Source: DAOTZS01 sp034434335 (GTDB lineage Bacteria > Chloroflexota > Anaerolineae > CG2-30-64-16). From it: a stretch of 58,367 bases of DNA. The stretch is taken from contig DAOTZS010000208.1 of the NCBI GenBank assembly GCA_034434335.1, forward strand, positions 1-58,367. Direction: 5' to 3'. The stretch's first letter is position 1. Each line of letters starts with the position of its first letter. The notes beneath the pieces were generated by a model. It was not told where the DNA came from. It did no database searches and saw only the letters and a program-made list of their open reading frames with translations. This document shows positions 1 through 7,087 of the stretch, one piece after another. A program made the translations under genes and the position numbers.

Positions 1-1
1 T

Positions 2-760
2 CGCGGTCTTATCGCCCTGGGGCTCGCAGTCTGCCTTTCCTTGTTTGGAGACCTGACCCTCTATGCTGTATTGGTCACCCAGTTGGAGACAACCGGATTG
101 GCGCTGGGGGCAGTCGGTATTATGCTGGGCATAAACCGCCTGATCCGCATCCCCGGCAATCTTCTGGGAGGGTTACTGCTCGACCGTTACGGCCGTCGGC
201 GGCTCTTCATCCTTCTCATCCAGTTTGCCGGTGAAGGGATAACCCTTTCTACCGTGACCTTGCTGTTGCAGCAGCGATTTGGCCACAGCGTGATCTTATT
301 GGGGTTGACGTTGGGGGTGGCCTCGGCGGGGGGTTTATTGCTCGGCGTGCGCTCCCTCCTGGCGGGAGCTGTGGGACCGCTCATCGGCCACGTCTCCGAC
401 GTGGCCGCAAAACGTTGGCCGCTGATCGTGGCCGGCCTTGGCCTGGCTGTTTTGGGCTTTGGGTTATTGGCCTGGGCCATTTCTCTCTGGCAGATCGTCC
501 TGGGTATAGTTTTGGGGGCAGCGGGAGCTGGTACAATCCTGGCGCTTCTGTCGGCTTTGATTGGCGACCTGGTGCCACCAGAGCGACACGGGCTGGTTAT
601 GGGGGGCTATGCTACAGCCGGAGACATTGGCTCCACCGCTGGTCCCTTCCTGGCGTTTGCTCTGTTGAGCCTGGTGGAACTGAGATGGGTTTATCTGCTT
701 TGTGCCATGTTGCTTCTGCTTGGCCTGGGATTGGCCTGGCGCGCTCAAGAAGCTTTATAG
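2..760 (+). CDS. MFS-type transporter, 5' end outside window
   Basis: The frame is open from base 2, so the first residues lie outside the window; about 252 residues are visible. The protein is almost entirely hydrophobic helices. A textbook MFS loop motif (G-x-L-L-D-R-Y-G-R-R) occurs near visible residue 60, and a second, weaker loop motif (GPLIGHVSD) about 70 residues later. In a normal 12-helix MFS protein these loops are about 180 residues apart, so helices 4-7 seem to be missing; the visible part has about 8 helices. It may be an in-frame internal deletion or an unusual short family member. The substrate is unknown. The TAG stop (758-760) lies inside the target duplication of the mobile element that follows. 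Confidence 0.75.
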   Translation, partial: RGLIALGLAVCLSLFGDLTLYAVLVTQLETTGLALGAVGIMLGINRLIRIPGNLLGGLLLDRYGRRRLFILLIQFAGEGITLSTVTLLLQQRFGHSVILLGLTLGVASAGGLLLGVRSLLAGAVGPLIGHVSDVAAKRWPLIVAGLGLAVLGFGLLAWAISLWQIVLGIVLGAAGAGTILALLSALIGDLVPPERHGLVMGGYATAGDIGSTAGPFLAFALLSLVELRWVYLLCAMLLLLGLGLAWRAQEAL

Positions 761-981
761 GTTAACTATTCAGGAGGTGACTGGAAGTGCCACGCCGAGG
801 GCTCGCCCGAGGCGTCACCCTTTTGGGGCCTGCGGCCAGTGGTCGGCCTTCGCTGACCTTTCTGGTGATGCACACATGAAGGATGGCGGCGGAGGCCGAC
901 ACCCCTCGGGCCGAGCCCTTCGGGGCTGGGCCTGGCACGAAGTGCCCAGGGAGGGCGATTTCAATCGGCCTGAATGGTTAC
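761..981 (-). mobile_element. MITE-like hairpin element, copy 1 (221 bp)
   Basis: This non-coding element has imperfect inverted ends: GTTAACTATTCAGG on the left and CCTGAATGGTTAC on the right. It lies inverted relative to copies 2-4. Flanking 8-mers CTTTATAG (753-760) and TTTGATAG (982-989) agree at 6 of 8 positions, suggesting an aged target duplication. The interior is a chain of short hairpins, with the same core segments as the other copies plus an extra CG-rich block. It separates the MFS gene from the GDPD gene. No transposase is encoded. Confidence 0.8.
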
Positions 982-1008
982 TTTGATAGTAGAAGGGAGT
1001 CCAGAATC

Positions 1009-2493
1009 GTGGTATATCCGTGGGATGTTCTATCTGACATGAACCTGCGAGCCTTATTGCAAGAGGAGCAAGATGAGGATGAGCGTGCGCTGGCAGCACG
1101 CTATGCACCGATTATCCGTTTCGATGCGCGTGAGCCGTTTCTGCCTCTGGCTGTAGGGTACACTATCTTCCGTGCCGATGGCGACTCGCCCTCGTTTCCG
1201 CGGCGCATTGAGCTGCAGCCAACAGGCCGGCCGCCTGCTGTGCTGGCCATCGAATACGCGATCTGGTGGGACTGGGATATTGGGCATCTCTATGAACTAG
1301 AGCATGCCTGGGTATTTGTGGATGCGGAGGGCCGGGTTTGCCGTGGAGAGGCAAGCTGGCACGGCCGGTTGCACGACATGGCATTGGGCGGTCAGTTGCC
1401 CCTGGCTGGTGACCACCTGGTCCTCTTCTCCGAACCGGGCAAGCATGCTTTTGCGCCTGACCCAACCTGGTTTCGTGAACGACAGAGTGTCAGTGAGCTG
1501 CGTGGCAGGACCACACGACGGGCCGGCTCAGGAGGGGTGTGGGTCACGCCGCTGTTTGAGCGTGAGCTTTGCCCCATGCGCACACCGTTCGCGAATACGC
1601 TCGTGCGCACCTATTTGCAACGCTGTGCTTTTGAACCAACATGGGACTTCACTCAGCAGGTGGCTATCCGGGCTGACATGTTGGTGCCCTGGCCGGCGCT
1701 GCGCCAGTTTATCCCCAACCGGGTGGCATGGTGGATAGAGAAACTGGCTGGAGAGCTACGGCCGGAAGAACTGCGCTTTCTGCGCATTGCCCACCGTGGA
1801 GCCTCTGCCCACACGGCCGAGAACACGCTGGCCGCCTTCCGCAGGGCTGCCGAGCTGGGTGCTGATATGGTGGAGCTTGACGTTCAGCTTTCGGCGGACG
1901 GTGTGCCAGTTGTGATGCACGACTTGGTCGTGGATCATTTGACAGAGGGCCGGGGGGCGGTAGCAGACTTGACCTTGGGCCAACTCAAAGCTCTGACAGT
2001 ACGAGGGCCGGATGGTAGCCGTGAGCCGATTCCAACTTTCGAGGAGGCAATCACCTGCTGCCTGGAGGAAGGCCTTGGCCTCTACGTCGAGCTGAAAGCG
2101 GGTGGCGCGGTTGCGCCTGTAGTGAAGATGATCCAGAGATTTGACATAAGGCACCGAGTCATTATCGGCTCGTTCCGGCCCGATTGGGTAGCCTGGGTGA
2201 AGGTGTTGGATGGTGGTGTTTCCACTTCTGTGCTCTTTGCAGCGCCCAACGTTGACCCGGTCAGGCTGGCTCAGGCAGTCAGTGCCGATTACGTGCATCC
2301 GTGTTGGGAGTCGCTAGCTCCGCAACCACATTCATTGCTCAGCCAAGAGTGGGTAAAACGGGTGAGAGAGGCTGGTCTAGGCATTGTGCTCTGGCACGAG
2401 GAGCGGCCCGAGGAGATCGCAGCCTTGCGCCGGTTGGGGGTAGACGGTATCTGCAGCAACGCACCGGAGCTGCTCTCGGTGACCGGTTTGTGA
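1009..2493 (+). CDS. Glycerophosphodiester phosphodiesterase-family protein with unknown N-terminal domain
   Basis: The C-terminal ~235 residues form a GDPD TIM barrel: HRGAS, then E-N-T-L-A-A-F, VELDVQLSADG, VMHD and VELK match the family's catalytic His, Mg-binding Glu/Asp and general-acid positions. Such enzymes cleave glycerophosphodiesters (for example glycerophosphoinositol) to glycerol 3-phosphate plus an alcohol. The N-terminal ~250 residues (RYAPIIRFD onward, several Trp/His) are a separate domain I do not recognise; a resemblance to Vps62-type domains is only an impression. No signal peptide is seen. I chose GTG 1009 because AGAAGGGAG ends 9 bases before it; ATG 1039 is the alternative. 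Upstream in-frame codons run into the MITE and are probably not translated. The stop is 5 bases from the convergent next gene. Confidence 0.8.
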   Translation: MVYPWDVLSDMNLRALLQEEQDEDERALAARYAPIIRFDAREPFLPLAVGYTIFRADGDSPSFPRRIELQPTGRPPAVLAIEYAIWWDWDIGHLYELEHAWVFVDAEGRVCRGEASWHGRLHDMALGGQLPLAGDHLVLFSEPGKHAFAPDPTWFRERQSVSELRGRTTRRAGSGGVWVTPLFERELCPMRTPFANTLVRTYLQRCAFEPTWDFTQQVAIRADMLVPWPALRQFIPNRVAWWIEKLAGELRPEELRFLRIAHRGASAHTAENTLAAFRRAAELGADMVELDVQLSADGVPVVMHDLVVDHLTEGRGAVADLTLGQLKALTVRGPDGSREPIPTFEEAITCCLEEGLGLYVELKAGGAVAPVVKMIQRFDIRHRVIIGSFRPDWVAWVKVLDGGVSTSVLFAAPNVDPVRLAQAVSADYVHPCWESLAPQPHSLLSQEWVKRVREAGLGIVLWHEERPEEIAALRRLGVDGICSNAPELLSVTGL

Positions 2494-2498
2494 GGAGG

Positions 2499-3107
2499 TT
2501 ATTGGCCGGCCGCCCAGGCAGCCACAGCAGCTACTTCAGCAGGAGTAGGGTTAATCTTGGTAGGAAGGGGGTTATCGCCTAACACTGCCAGCACCGCTGC
2601 TTCGGCATAGCGCTCCGAGGGGGTGTCGGGCCAGGGTGCTGACTGAGCGCGCCAGGGGGTATCGGGTGGCATGCCCATCAGTGCCAGAAAAGTGGGGCGG
2701 AACTGCTGATGCTCCGTACACTGGAACTCAATGTGGTGAGCTATCTCATGGACCAGCGCAACCTGTAGGCGGCTACGCGTGCCGGGGACCTTCACCGTAA
2801 TAGTGGCGGTCTGGGGATCATAGCTGGCTCGCCCTGCTAACTCTCGGCTCGCCCGCAGACGTACATCCCCAAAGCATGCAGTGCGCCCTCTGAAGACCGA
2901 GAGGGTCTGCGTCCACGTCTCCTCAGCTAGAGCGGCAAAATCGGCAGCCACAGATTCTTCGATGATCAGTTGTGGAGAAGAGACCACCGCTGGGCTATAA
3001 TCTCCTGAGACAGCAGCCAGCAGGACTATAGCCATTGCCAGGCGCAGCCCAGAAGCTCGCCAGGGCTTTTCCTCTGTCCGAGCTCTGGCCAAGAGCCGAC
3101 AGCGCAT
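2499..3107 (-). CDS. Small exported zinc-metallopeptidase-like protein
   Basis: The protein has 202 residues. Residues ~20-38 are a hydrophobic export or anchor segment after a basic N-terminus. The middle carries VHEIAHHIEF, an HExxH zinc site, so a gluzincin-type metalloprotease fold is likely. I cannot identify the third ligand with certainty; a Glu in SERYAEAAV downstream is a candidate. The start is ATG 3107, preceded by GGAGGAG that overlaps the last codons of the ABC ATPase gene, with 4 bases between the genes. It is thus the last gene of the ABC operon, though a role in sugar uptake is not obvious. A general peptidase or cell-wall role is equally possible. Confidence 0.65.
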   Translation of the reverse strand: MRCRLLARARTEEKPWRASGLRLAMAIVLLAAVSGDYSPAVVSSPQLIIEESVAADFAALAEETWTQTLSVFRGRTACFGDVRLRASRELAGRASYDPQTATITVKVPGTRSRLQVALVHEIAHHIEFQCTEHQQFRPTFLALMGMPPDTPWRAQSAPWPDTPSERYAEAAVLAVLGDNPLPTKINPTPAEVAAVAAWAAGQ

Positions 3108-3111
3108 AGAC

Positions 3112-3900
3112 CTACTGCTCCTCCCCGGTCTGCTCCAGTTCACGCTGCAATTGAGCCAGGTCCTCACCACCTGCCATGAGGTTCATCAGAGCGTCCTTTT
3201 CCACCTCTCCCTTGCGGAAGTCCCCCAGGACGCGGCCACGGCGCAAGATGATGAAGCGGTCGCCCACCGGGTAGGCATGGTTGGGGTTGTGGGTAATGAA
3301 GATCACGCCGAGACCTCTGCGCTTGGCCTGCACAATATAATGGAGGACAATGCCGGCCTGTTTAACGCCCAGCGCGGCCGTGGGCTCGTCGAGGATCAGA
3401 ACCTTGGCTCCAAAATAGATTGCTCGACAAATGGCGATGGATTGCCGCTCCCCTCCCGACATCGTCCCCACGGGCTGATCAGGATCACGGATGATGATGC
3501 CCATTTTGGCCAATTCCGTCCGAACCGTACGCTTGGCCAAGTCAATGTCGTAGCGGCGGAAAGGCCCCCACCCTTTTTCTGGCTCGGAGCCCAGGAAGAA
3601 GTTCCGCCAGATGGGCATGAGAGGGATGAGGGAGAGATCCTGATACACTGTGGCGATGCCGTGGTCGAGGGCTTCGCGTGGAGAGTTAAAAACTACCCGT
3701 CGCCCCTCAAAGTAGTACTCCCCTTCGGTAGGTTGGTACACACCAGAGAGGATCTTGATCAGGGTAGACTTCCCGGCGCCGTTGTCGCCCAGGAGGCAGG
3801 TGACCTCGCCCGGGTAAATCTTAGCCGACACATCGCTCAGCGCGATCACGCTGCCAAACAGCTTCGTAATGTGGCGCACCTCCAAGATCGGTTCAGGCAT
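3112..3900 (-). CDS. Sugar/inositol ABC transporter ATP-binding protein (single domain)
   Basis: The protein has 262 residues and one complete ABC ATPase domain: Walker A GDNGAGKST, signature MSGGERQ, Walker B VLILDEPTAAL and switch His in FITHNPNH. Single-domain ATPases of this length pair with FrcC/RbsC-type permeases (fructose FrcA type), whereas RbsA and IatA contain two domains; two copies would therefore form the dimer. RBS GGAAGGAGA lies just upstream, inside the end of the permease gene. It is the third gene of the operon driven from the promoter near 6360 and energises import by the permease and binding protein upstream. Confidence 0.92.
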   Translation of the reverse strand: MPEPILEVRHITKLFGSVIALSDVSAKIYPGEVTCLLGDNGAGKSTLIKILSGVYQPTEGEYYFEGRRVVFNSPREALDHGIATVYQDLSLIPLMPIWRNFFLGSEPEKGWGPFRRYDIDLAKRTVRTELAKMGIIIRDPDQPVGTMSGGERQSIAICRAIYFGAKVLILDEPTAALGVKQAGIVLHYIVQAKRRGLGVIFITHNPNHAYPVGDRFIILRRGRVLGDFRKGEVEKDALMNLMAGGEDLAQLQRELEQTGEEQ

Positions 3901-3904
3901 ACCC

Positions 3905-4987
3905 CTATTCTCCTTCCGTTCTCATCTTGGCTGCAGCCACGCTGATCTGCTCGGCGCGCCTGCGCGTGTAGTTGTTGACCAGTACAGCAACCAGCAATGT
4001 GACTCCCAGGAAGCTGTAGAACCAATCGGTGTCCCAGCCAGCAAAGACAATGCCCACCTGGGCCATGCCGAAGATCGCCGCGCCAATAGCCGCACCAACA
4101 ACTGAGCCATATCCGCCTGTCAGCAGGCATCCTCCAATCGTCGCGGCGATAATGTAAACAAACTCCTGTCCAATCCCCTGGCTGGCAACGGCCGAACGGA
4201 GACGAACCACATTCATCATGCCTACCAGCCACGCTGCTCCGGCTGTGGTCATAAAGAGGGCGATTTTGACGTGTGCCACCGGTACGCCTGCGTTGCGTGC
4301 GGCCTGAGCATCACCTCCGGTGGCGAAGATCCAGCTACCGTATCGTGTGCGCAGTAAAACCCAGGAAGCCAGACATGTCAGAACAACCCACCAGAGGATC
4401 GAGGTGCGAAACTCGATGCCGAAGAGGGTAACGCCGGTGTTGAAAAACAGGCGTGCTGGCATGAAGCCCACCGCCCGGTCTATCCCTCCTACATAGACCT
4501 GATCGGTCACCAGGCGGGTGACCCCGACGTTGGCCCCTCTCAGCACAAAGAAGGTTGCCAGGGTAACGATGAAGCTGGGCAGGCCGGTCTTGATCACCAT
4601 CATCCCGTTGAGATAGCCTACGCCCAGCGCGAAAATGAGGGCAACGAACATCGAGGGCCACAGGTGCCAACCAAGGCGAGTGGAAAGCAGGCCAGCGACC
4701 AGCCCGGTCGTGCCTGTCATGACACCGGTCGAGAGGTCGAACTCACCGCCGATCATCAGCAGTGCCACTGCAATAGCCATAATCCCCAGAGTAGAAGCAG
4801 GATCCAGGATGCGAGCTATTCCTTGGACTGAGATCCAGTTTGTGGGAGTGATGGCGGCAAAGAAAAGCCACACAACGCCAGCGCCAATGATGGCTCCCAC
4901 TTCTGGGCGCCGCAGCCAACCTCGCACCAATCCCACCTCCGCCGTATGTACATCAGCGGGTGTAGCACCAATGGCCTTTGTTGTCAT
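3905..4987 (-). CDS. Sugar/inositol ABC transporter permease (RbsC/FrcC/IatP type)
   Basis: The protein has 360 residues with about 9-10 hydrophobic segments and belongs to the BPD_transp_2 family. Recognisable parts are the GGEFDLSTG block near residue 80, typical of ribose/xylose/inositol permeases, and the late GAAIGAAIFG helix. The N-terminus (~30 residues) is cytoplasmic. The start at ATG 4987 is preceded by AGAGG. The gene lies 140 bases downstream of the binding-protein gene, with a strong hairpin in the gap, and 4 bases before the ATPase gene. It forms the membrane channel of the importer, as a homodimer by family rule. Confidence 0.92.
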   Translation of the reverse strand: MTTKAIGATPADVHTAEVGLVRGWLRRPEVGAIIGAGVVWLFFAAITPTNWISVQGIARILDPASTLGIMAIAVALLMIGGEFDLSTGVMTGTTGLVAGLLSTRLGWHLWPSMFVALIFALGVGYLNGMMVIKTGLPSFIVTLATFFVLRGANVGVTRLVTDQVYVGGIDRAVGFMPARLFFNTGVTLFGIEFRTSILWWVVLTCLASWVLLRTRYGSWIFATGGDAQAARNAGVPVAHVKIALFMTTAGAAWLVGMMNVVRLRSAVASQGIGQEFVYIIAATIGGCLLTGGYGSVVGAAIGAAIFGMAQVGIVFAGWDTDWFYSFLGVTLLVAVLVNNYTRRRAEQISVAAAKMRTEGE

Positions 4988-5058
4988 GGAACAACCTCTT
5001 TTGCGCCTCTTGGAGAGTTGACTTCACCCCGGGCCGTAAAACTTATCTGCTCCTGAGG

Positions 5059-5100
5059 GCGAACAGTGCGGGACAGATACGCCCGTCCCGCACTGTTCGC
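5059..5100 (-). promoter_or_regulatory. Intercistronic hairpin after the binding-protein gene
   Basis: There is a perfect 16-bp inverted repeat (arms 5059-5074 and 5085-5100, 10-base loop) between the binding-protein and permease genes. No U-run follows, so it is more likely an mRNA-stabilising or attenuating structure than a terminator. Such hairpins commonly raise the abundance of binding protein over membrane components. Confidence 0.75.
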
Positions 5101-5127
5101 CTCAAACCTCCCTTCACGTCATGTAGA

Positions 5128-6144
5128 TTAACGTGTTCCCCTGGCCGCCAGGTCCTTGACCTGAGCTGCATTGCTCTTATCTACGAACCCAGGGCCTGTG
5201 AGCACTGGCAAGCCACCGCCTACTGTGTTGAGGTTGGTGTTGTAGAGGTAGAGGAACACGACCGGCAGGTACCCCTGCAGGTATTGCTGCTGATCCACGG
5301 CAAACATCATCTCGCCGGCCTCGATCGCGGCCAGCACATCGGGGCTCAGATCGAAGGTAGCCAGCTTCTGGTTGCCGCCCACCGCCTTGATGGCGTCGCG
5401 CGCCGCGATACCGATGACGGGATTTAGGGTCAGGATGGCATCAATCTCCTTATCAGAGATCAGCTTGTTCTGAATGGCTGCTACCGTGCCCGCCACATCC
5501 CGCACACCGGTCGTTGCGACGTTAAAGCGCTCCACTTTGCCCTTGAAGGTATCGGTGAGGCCGTCGCAACGCTCCTCCAAGCCGATGTTGGCCTCTTCAT
5601 GGATCACGCAGAGCACCTTAGTGGCCCCTGCAGCGTTGAACTTCTCGCCGGTACCCTGGCCGGCAACCCGCTCAGTCTGGCCCACATGGGTAAGGGCCCC
5701 CAGTTCTTTGTAGACATCCACCCCCGAATTGATGGTGATAACCGGGATGCCCGCGTTAACCGCCTTCTTCACGGCATCCTTGAGCGCGTCGGGGTTGGCC
5801 AGTGAGACGATGATGCCGTCTACCTTGTCGGCGACGAAGTTCTCAACGAGCTGGGCCTGCTCGGTTGGATCACTGCTGCCACCCGATTTGAGCTGCACGC
5901 CCAGGGTGCTGGCCGCGTCCTTTGCTCCCTTTTCCACCACGCCCCAGAAGAGGTCTTCAGCCGGGTTCGCATGGACAGACATGCCAAAGACCAGCTCGGC
6001 CTGTACGACCTGGGGCTGTTCCGGTGCAGCAGCAGTCGGCGCCTTCTCTTCAGGCGGAGCAGCGGGAGCGGGCGCCGTCGCCGGCACGCAGGCAGCCAAA
6101 ACGAGCATCGCAACGAACAGGAGAACTGCGACTTTCTTGAACAT
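5128..6144 (-). CDS. Sugar/inositol ABC transporter substrate-binding lipoprotein
   Basis: The protein has 338 residues from ATG 6144, which has GGAGGG 6 bases upstream. It has a lipoprotein signal (hydrophobic MLVLAAC, Cys near residue 19), then an Ala/Pro-rich linker of ~35 residues, then a periplasmic-binding domain of the RbsB/FrcB/IbpA type (Peripla_BP_4): FGMSVHANPAEDLFWGVV, NAGIPVITINSG and late ATFDLSPD blocks. It captures the substrate outside the membrane. Myo-inositol or a derivative is inferred from the divergent inositol-type gene cluster under the same operator; ribose-type sugars remain possible. It is the first gene of the operon. Confidence 0.9.
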   Translation of the reverse strand: MFKKVAVLLFVAMLVLAACVPATAPAPAAPPEEKAPTAAAPEQPQVVQAELVFGMSVHANPAEDLFWGVVEKGAKDAASTLGVQLKSGGSSDPTEQAQLVENFVADKVDGIIVSLANPDALKDAVKKAVNAGIPVITINSGVDVYKELGALTHVGQTERVAGQGTGEKFNAAGATKVLCVIHEEANIGLEERCDGLTDTFKGKVERFNVATTGVRDVAGTVAAIQNKLISDKEIDAILTLNPVIGIAARDAIKAVGGNQKLATFDLSPDVLAAIEAGEMMFAVDQQQYLQGYLPVVFLYLYNTNLNTVGGGLPVLTGPGFVDKSNAAQVKDLAARGTR

Positions 6145-6340
6145 GGTTTTTCCCTCCTTTGGCTTGGTATGTTCTGAGAACAGAGAAAAGATAGGACCCA
6201 GATTCACCCCGGGCAATGTGGATGTGCGAAGACATCACCCCCTTTCTTGAGAGATCAGACCGAGAGATTTCCCTCCGCACATTTAGGGAAGGGGAGTTGG
6301 TACAAGGCTTTCTGAAAAGCCTATCTGGTAGAGTATGGCG

Positions 6341-6354
6341 TGCACACGTGTGCG
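6341..6354. promoter_or_regulatory. LacI-family operator O1 (ABC operon)
   Basis: TGCACACGTGTGCG contains a perfect 12-bp palindrome (GCACACGTGTGC). It sits 1 base past the -10 box of the minus-strand promoter, so a bound repressor would cover the transcription start. The same palindrome recurs at 6949-6962 in the same position relative to the lacI promoter. Confidence 0.85.
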
Positions 6355-6355
6355 C

Positions 6356-6383
6356 ATTATACAGCCATCGAGATAGTTGTCAA
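6356..6383 (-). promoter_or_regulatory. Sigma-70-type promoter of the ABC operon
   Basis: On the minus strand the -35 is TTGACA (6383-6378) and the -10 is TATAAT (6361-6356), separated by 16 bases. Both hexamers match consensus exactly. The start site falls in operator O1, and the leader to the binding-protein start is about 200 bases. Confidence 0.85.
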
Positions 6384-6474
6384 AACGCGCTCGCCACATA
6401 TGTTAGGGTGTATCGCCCCATCCCCTATTGGCATCAAGTTAGCGGCCACAGCTCCCCTCCCCTGCCGCGCCCGT

Positions 6475-6511
6475 ACCGGGTAGCCGAAGGCATTGCCTTC
6501 GGCTACCCGGT
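6475..6511. repeat. 18-bp perfect inverted repeat
   Basis: The arms 6475-6492 and 6494-6511 are perfectly complementary with a single base between them. It lies in the divergent intergenic region, upstream of both promoters. Its position does not fit a terminator for any gene here; a cruciform or a remnant of a dispersed palindromic repeat is more likely. Confidence 0.8.
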
Positions 6512-6553
6512 GCGATTTCCAATCGCCCGTCCCATAAATTGATGCCTATTGGG

Positions 6554-6631
6554 GCAGGGACAAGCCCTGCCCTACCGATGGTCGTCCCCTGGGGGCAGGG
6601 ACTTGTAGGGGCGACCCTTGTGGTCGCCCTA
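6554..6631. repeat. Dispersed non-coding hairpins (GCAGGG and GGGCGACC types)
   Basis: Two short inverted repeats lie side by side: GGCAGGG...CCCTGCC at about 6554-6572, and TAGGGGCGACC...GGTCGCCCTA at 6606-6631. Similar sequence is, from memory, scattered in many environmental bacterial genomes. No coding sequence is seen. Confidence 0.5.
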
Positions 6632-6659
6632 TACGCTCCTTCCCTGCCTTGGAGGGTCT

Positions 6660-6792
6660 TAAAAAGTCAACCACGAAGGCCCAAAGACACCAAAGACACC
6701 AAGGAACAAAGGAAATTCTTGGCCTTTCCTAATTCTTGAGAGTACTTGGTGCCTTTGTGTCTTGGTGGTTTATTGCTTGCCTCGACTTTTTA
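6660..6792. repeat. Inverted-repeat unit with TAAAAAGTC ends
   Basis: The unit is bounded by TAAAAAGTC (6660-6668) and GACTTTTTA (6784-6792). Inside, an ACCACGAAGG..AAAGACACCAA block on the left is partly complementary to CTTGGTGCCTTTGTGTCTTGG on the right. This resembles the non-coding 'accacgaagacacaaagg' repeats of many environmental genomes. A mobile or folded-RNA origin is possible; no protein is encoded. Confidence 0.6.
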
Positions 6793-6829
6793 GGCAGTCT
6801 CCTTTACGGGGAAGGGGGATCAAGATTAA

Positions 6830-6865
6830 GGGATATTCTGGGCGGCGAAGTCGCTCAGAATACCC
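6830..6865. repeat. Imperfect hairpin upstream of lacI
   Basis: The left arm starting at 6830 (GGGATATTCTGGGCG) pairs with the right arm 6852-6865 (CGCTCAGAATACCC) with one bulge and one G-U-type mismatch; the loop contains a further small palindrome. It lies upstream of the lacI promoter, so it is not its leader. The function is unknown. Confidence 0.5.
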
Positions 6866-6920
6866 CCTTCAAAGGATTCCCCCGCCCCCGAGACCCCCCA
6901 GCGCGCATATGCTGGCCAAT

Positions 6921-6949
6921 TTGACGCTGATCATTGCCTGTGTTATCAT
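6921..6949 (+). promoter_or_regulatory. Sigma-70-type promoter of lacI (and probably the inositol genes)
   Basis: The -35 is TTGACG (6921-6926) and the -10 is TATCAT (6944-6949) with an optimal 17-base spacer. The operator begins at the last base of the -10 box, mirroring the divergent ABC promoter. Confidence 0.8.
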
Positions 6950-6962
6950 GCACACGTGTGCA
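6949..6962. promoter_or_regulatory. LacI-family operator O2 (lacI autoregulation)
   Basis: TGCACACGTGTGCA is a perfect 14-bp palindrome abutting the lacI -10 box. With O1 it defines a divergent pair of sites about 600 bp apart, consistent with repression of both units and possibly a repression loop. Confidence 0.85.
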
Positions 6963-7087
6963 AACGAGCCCTATGTCCACGGGGCCTATGGTGAAAAAGC
7001 CTCATTCCTGGTTTCCTCTCTCGCCGGGAGGTGGCCTTGCCGGCCAAGGGCGGATCGGGCCTGTTTGGTGCTTGTAGAGGGCAGGTC

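Noticed and set aside
883..1008. N-terminal extension of the GDPD protein
   Set aside because: These codons lie mainly in the MITE, while a good RBS precedes GTG 1009.
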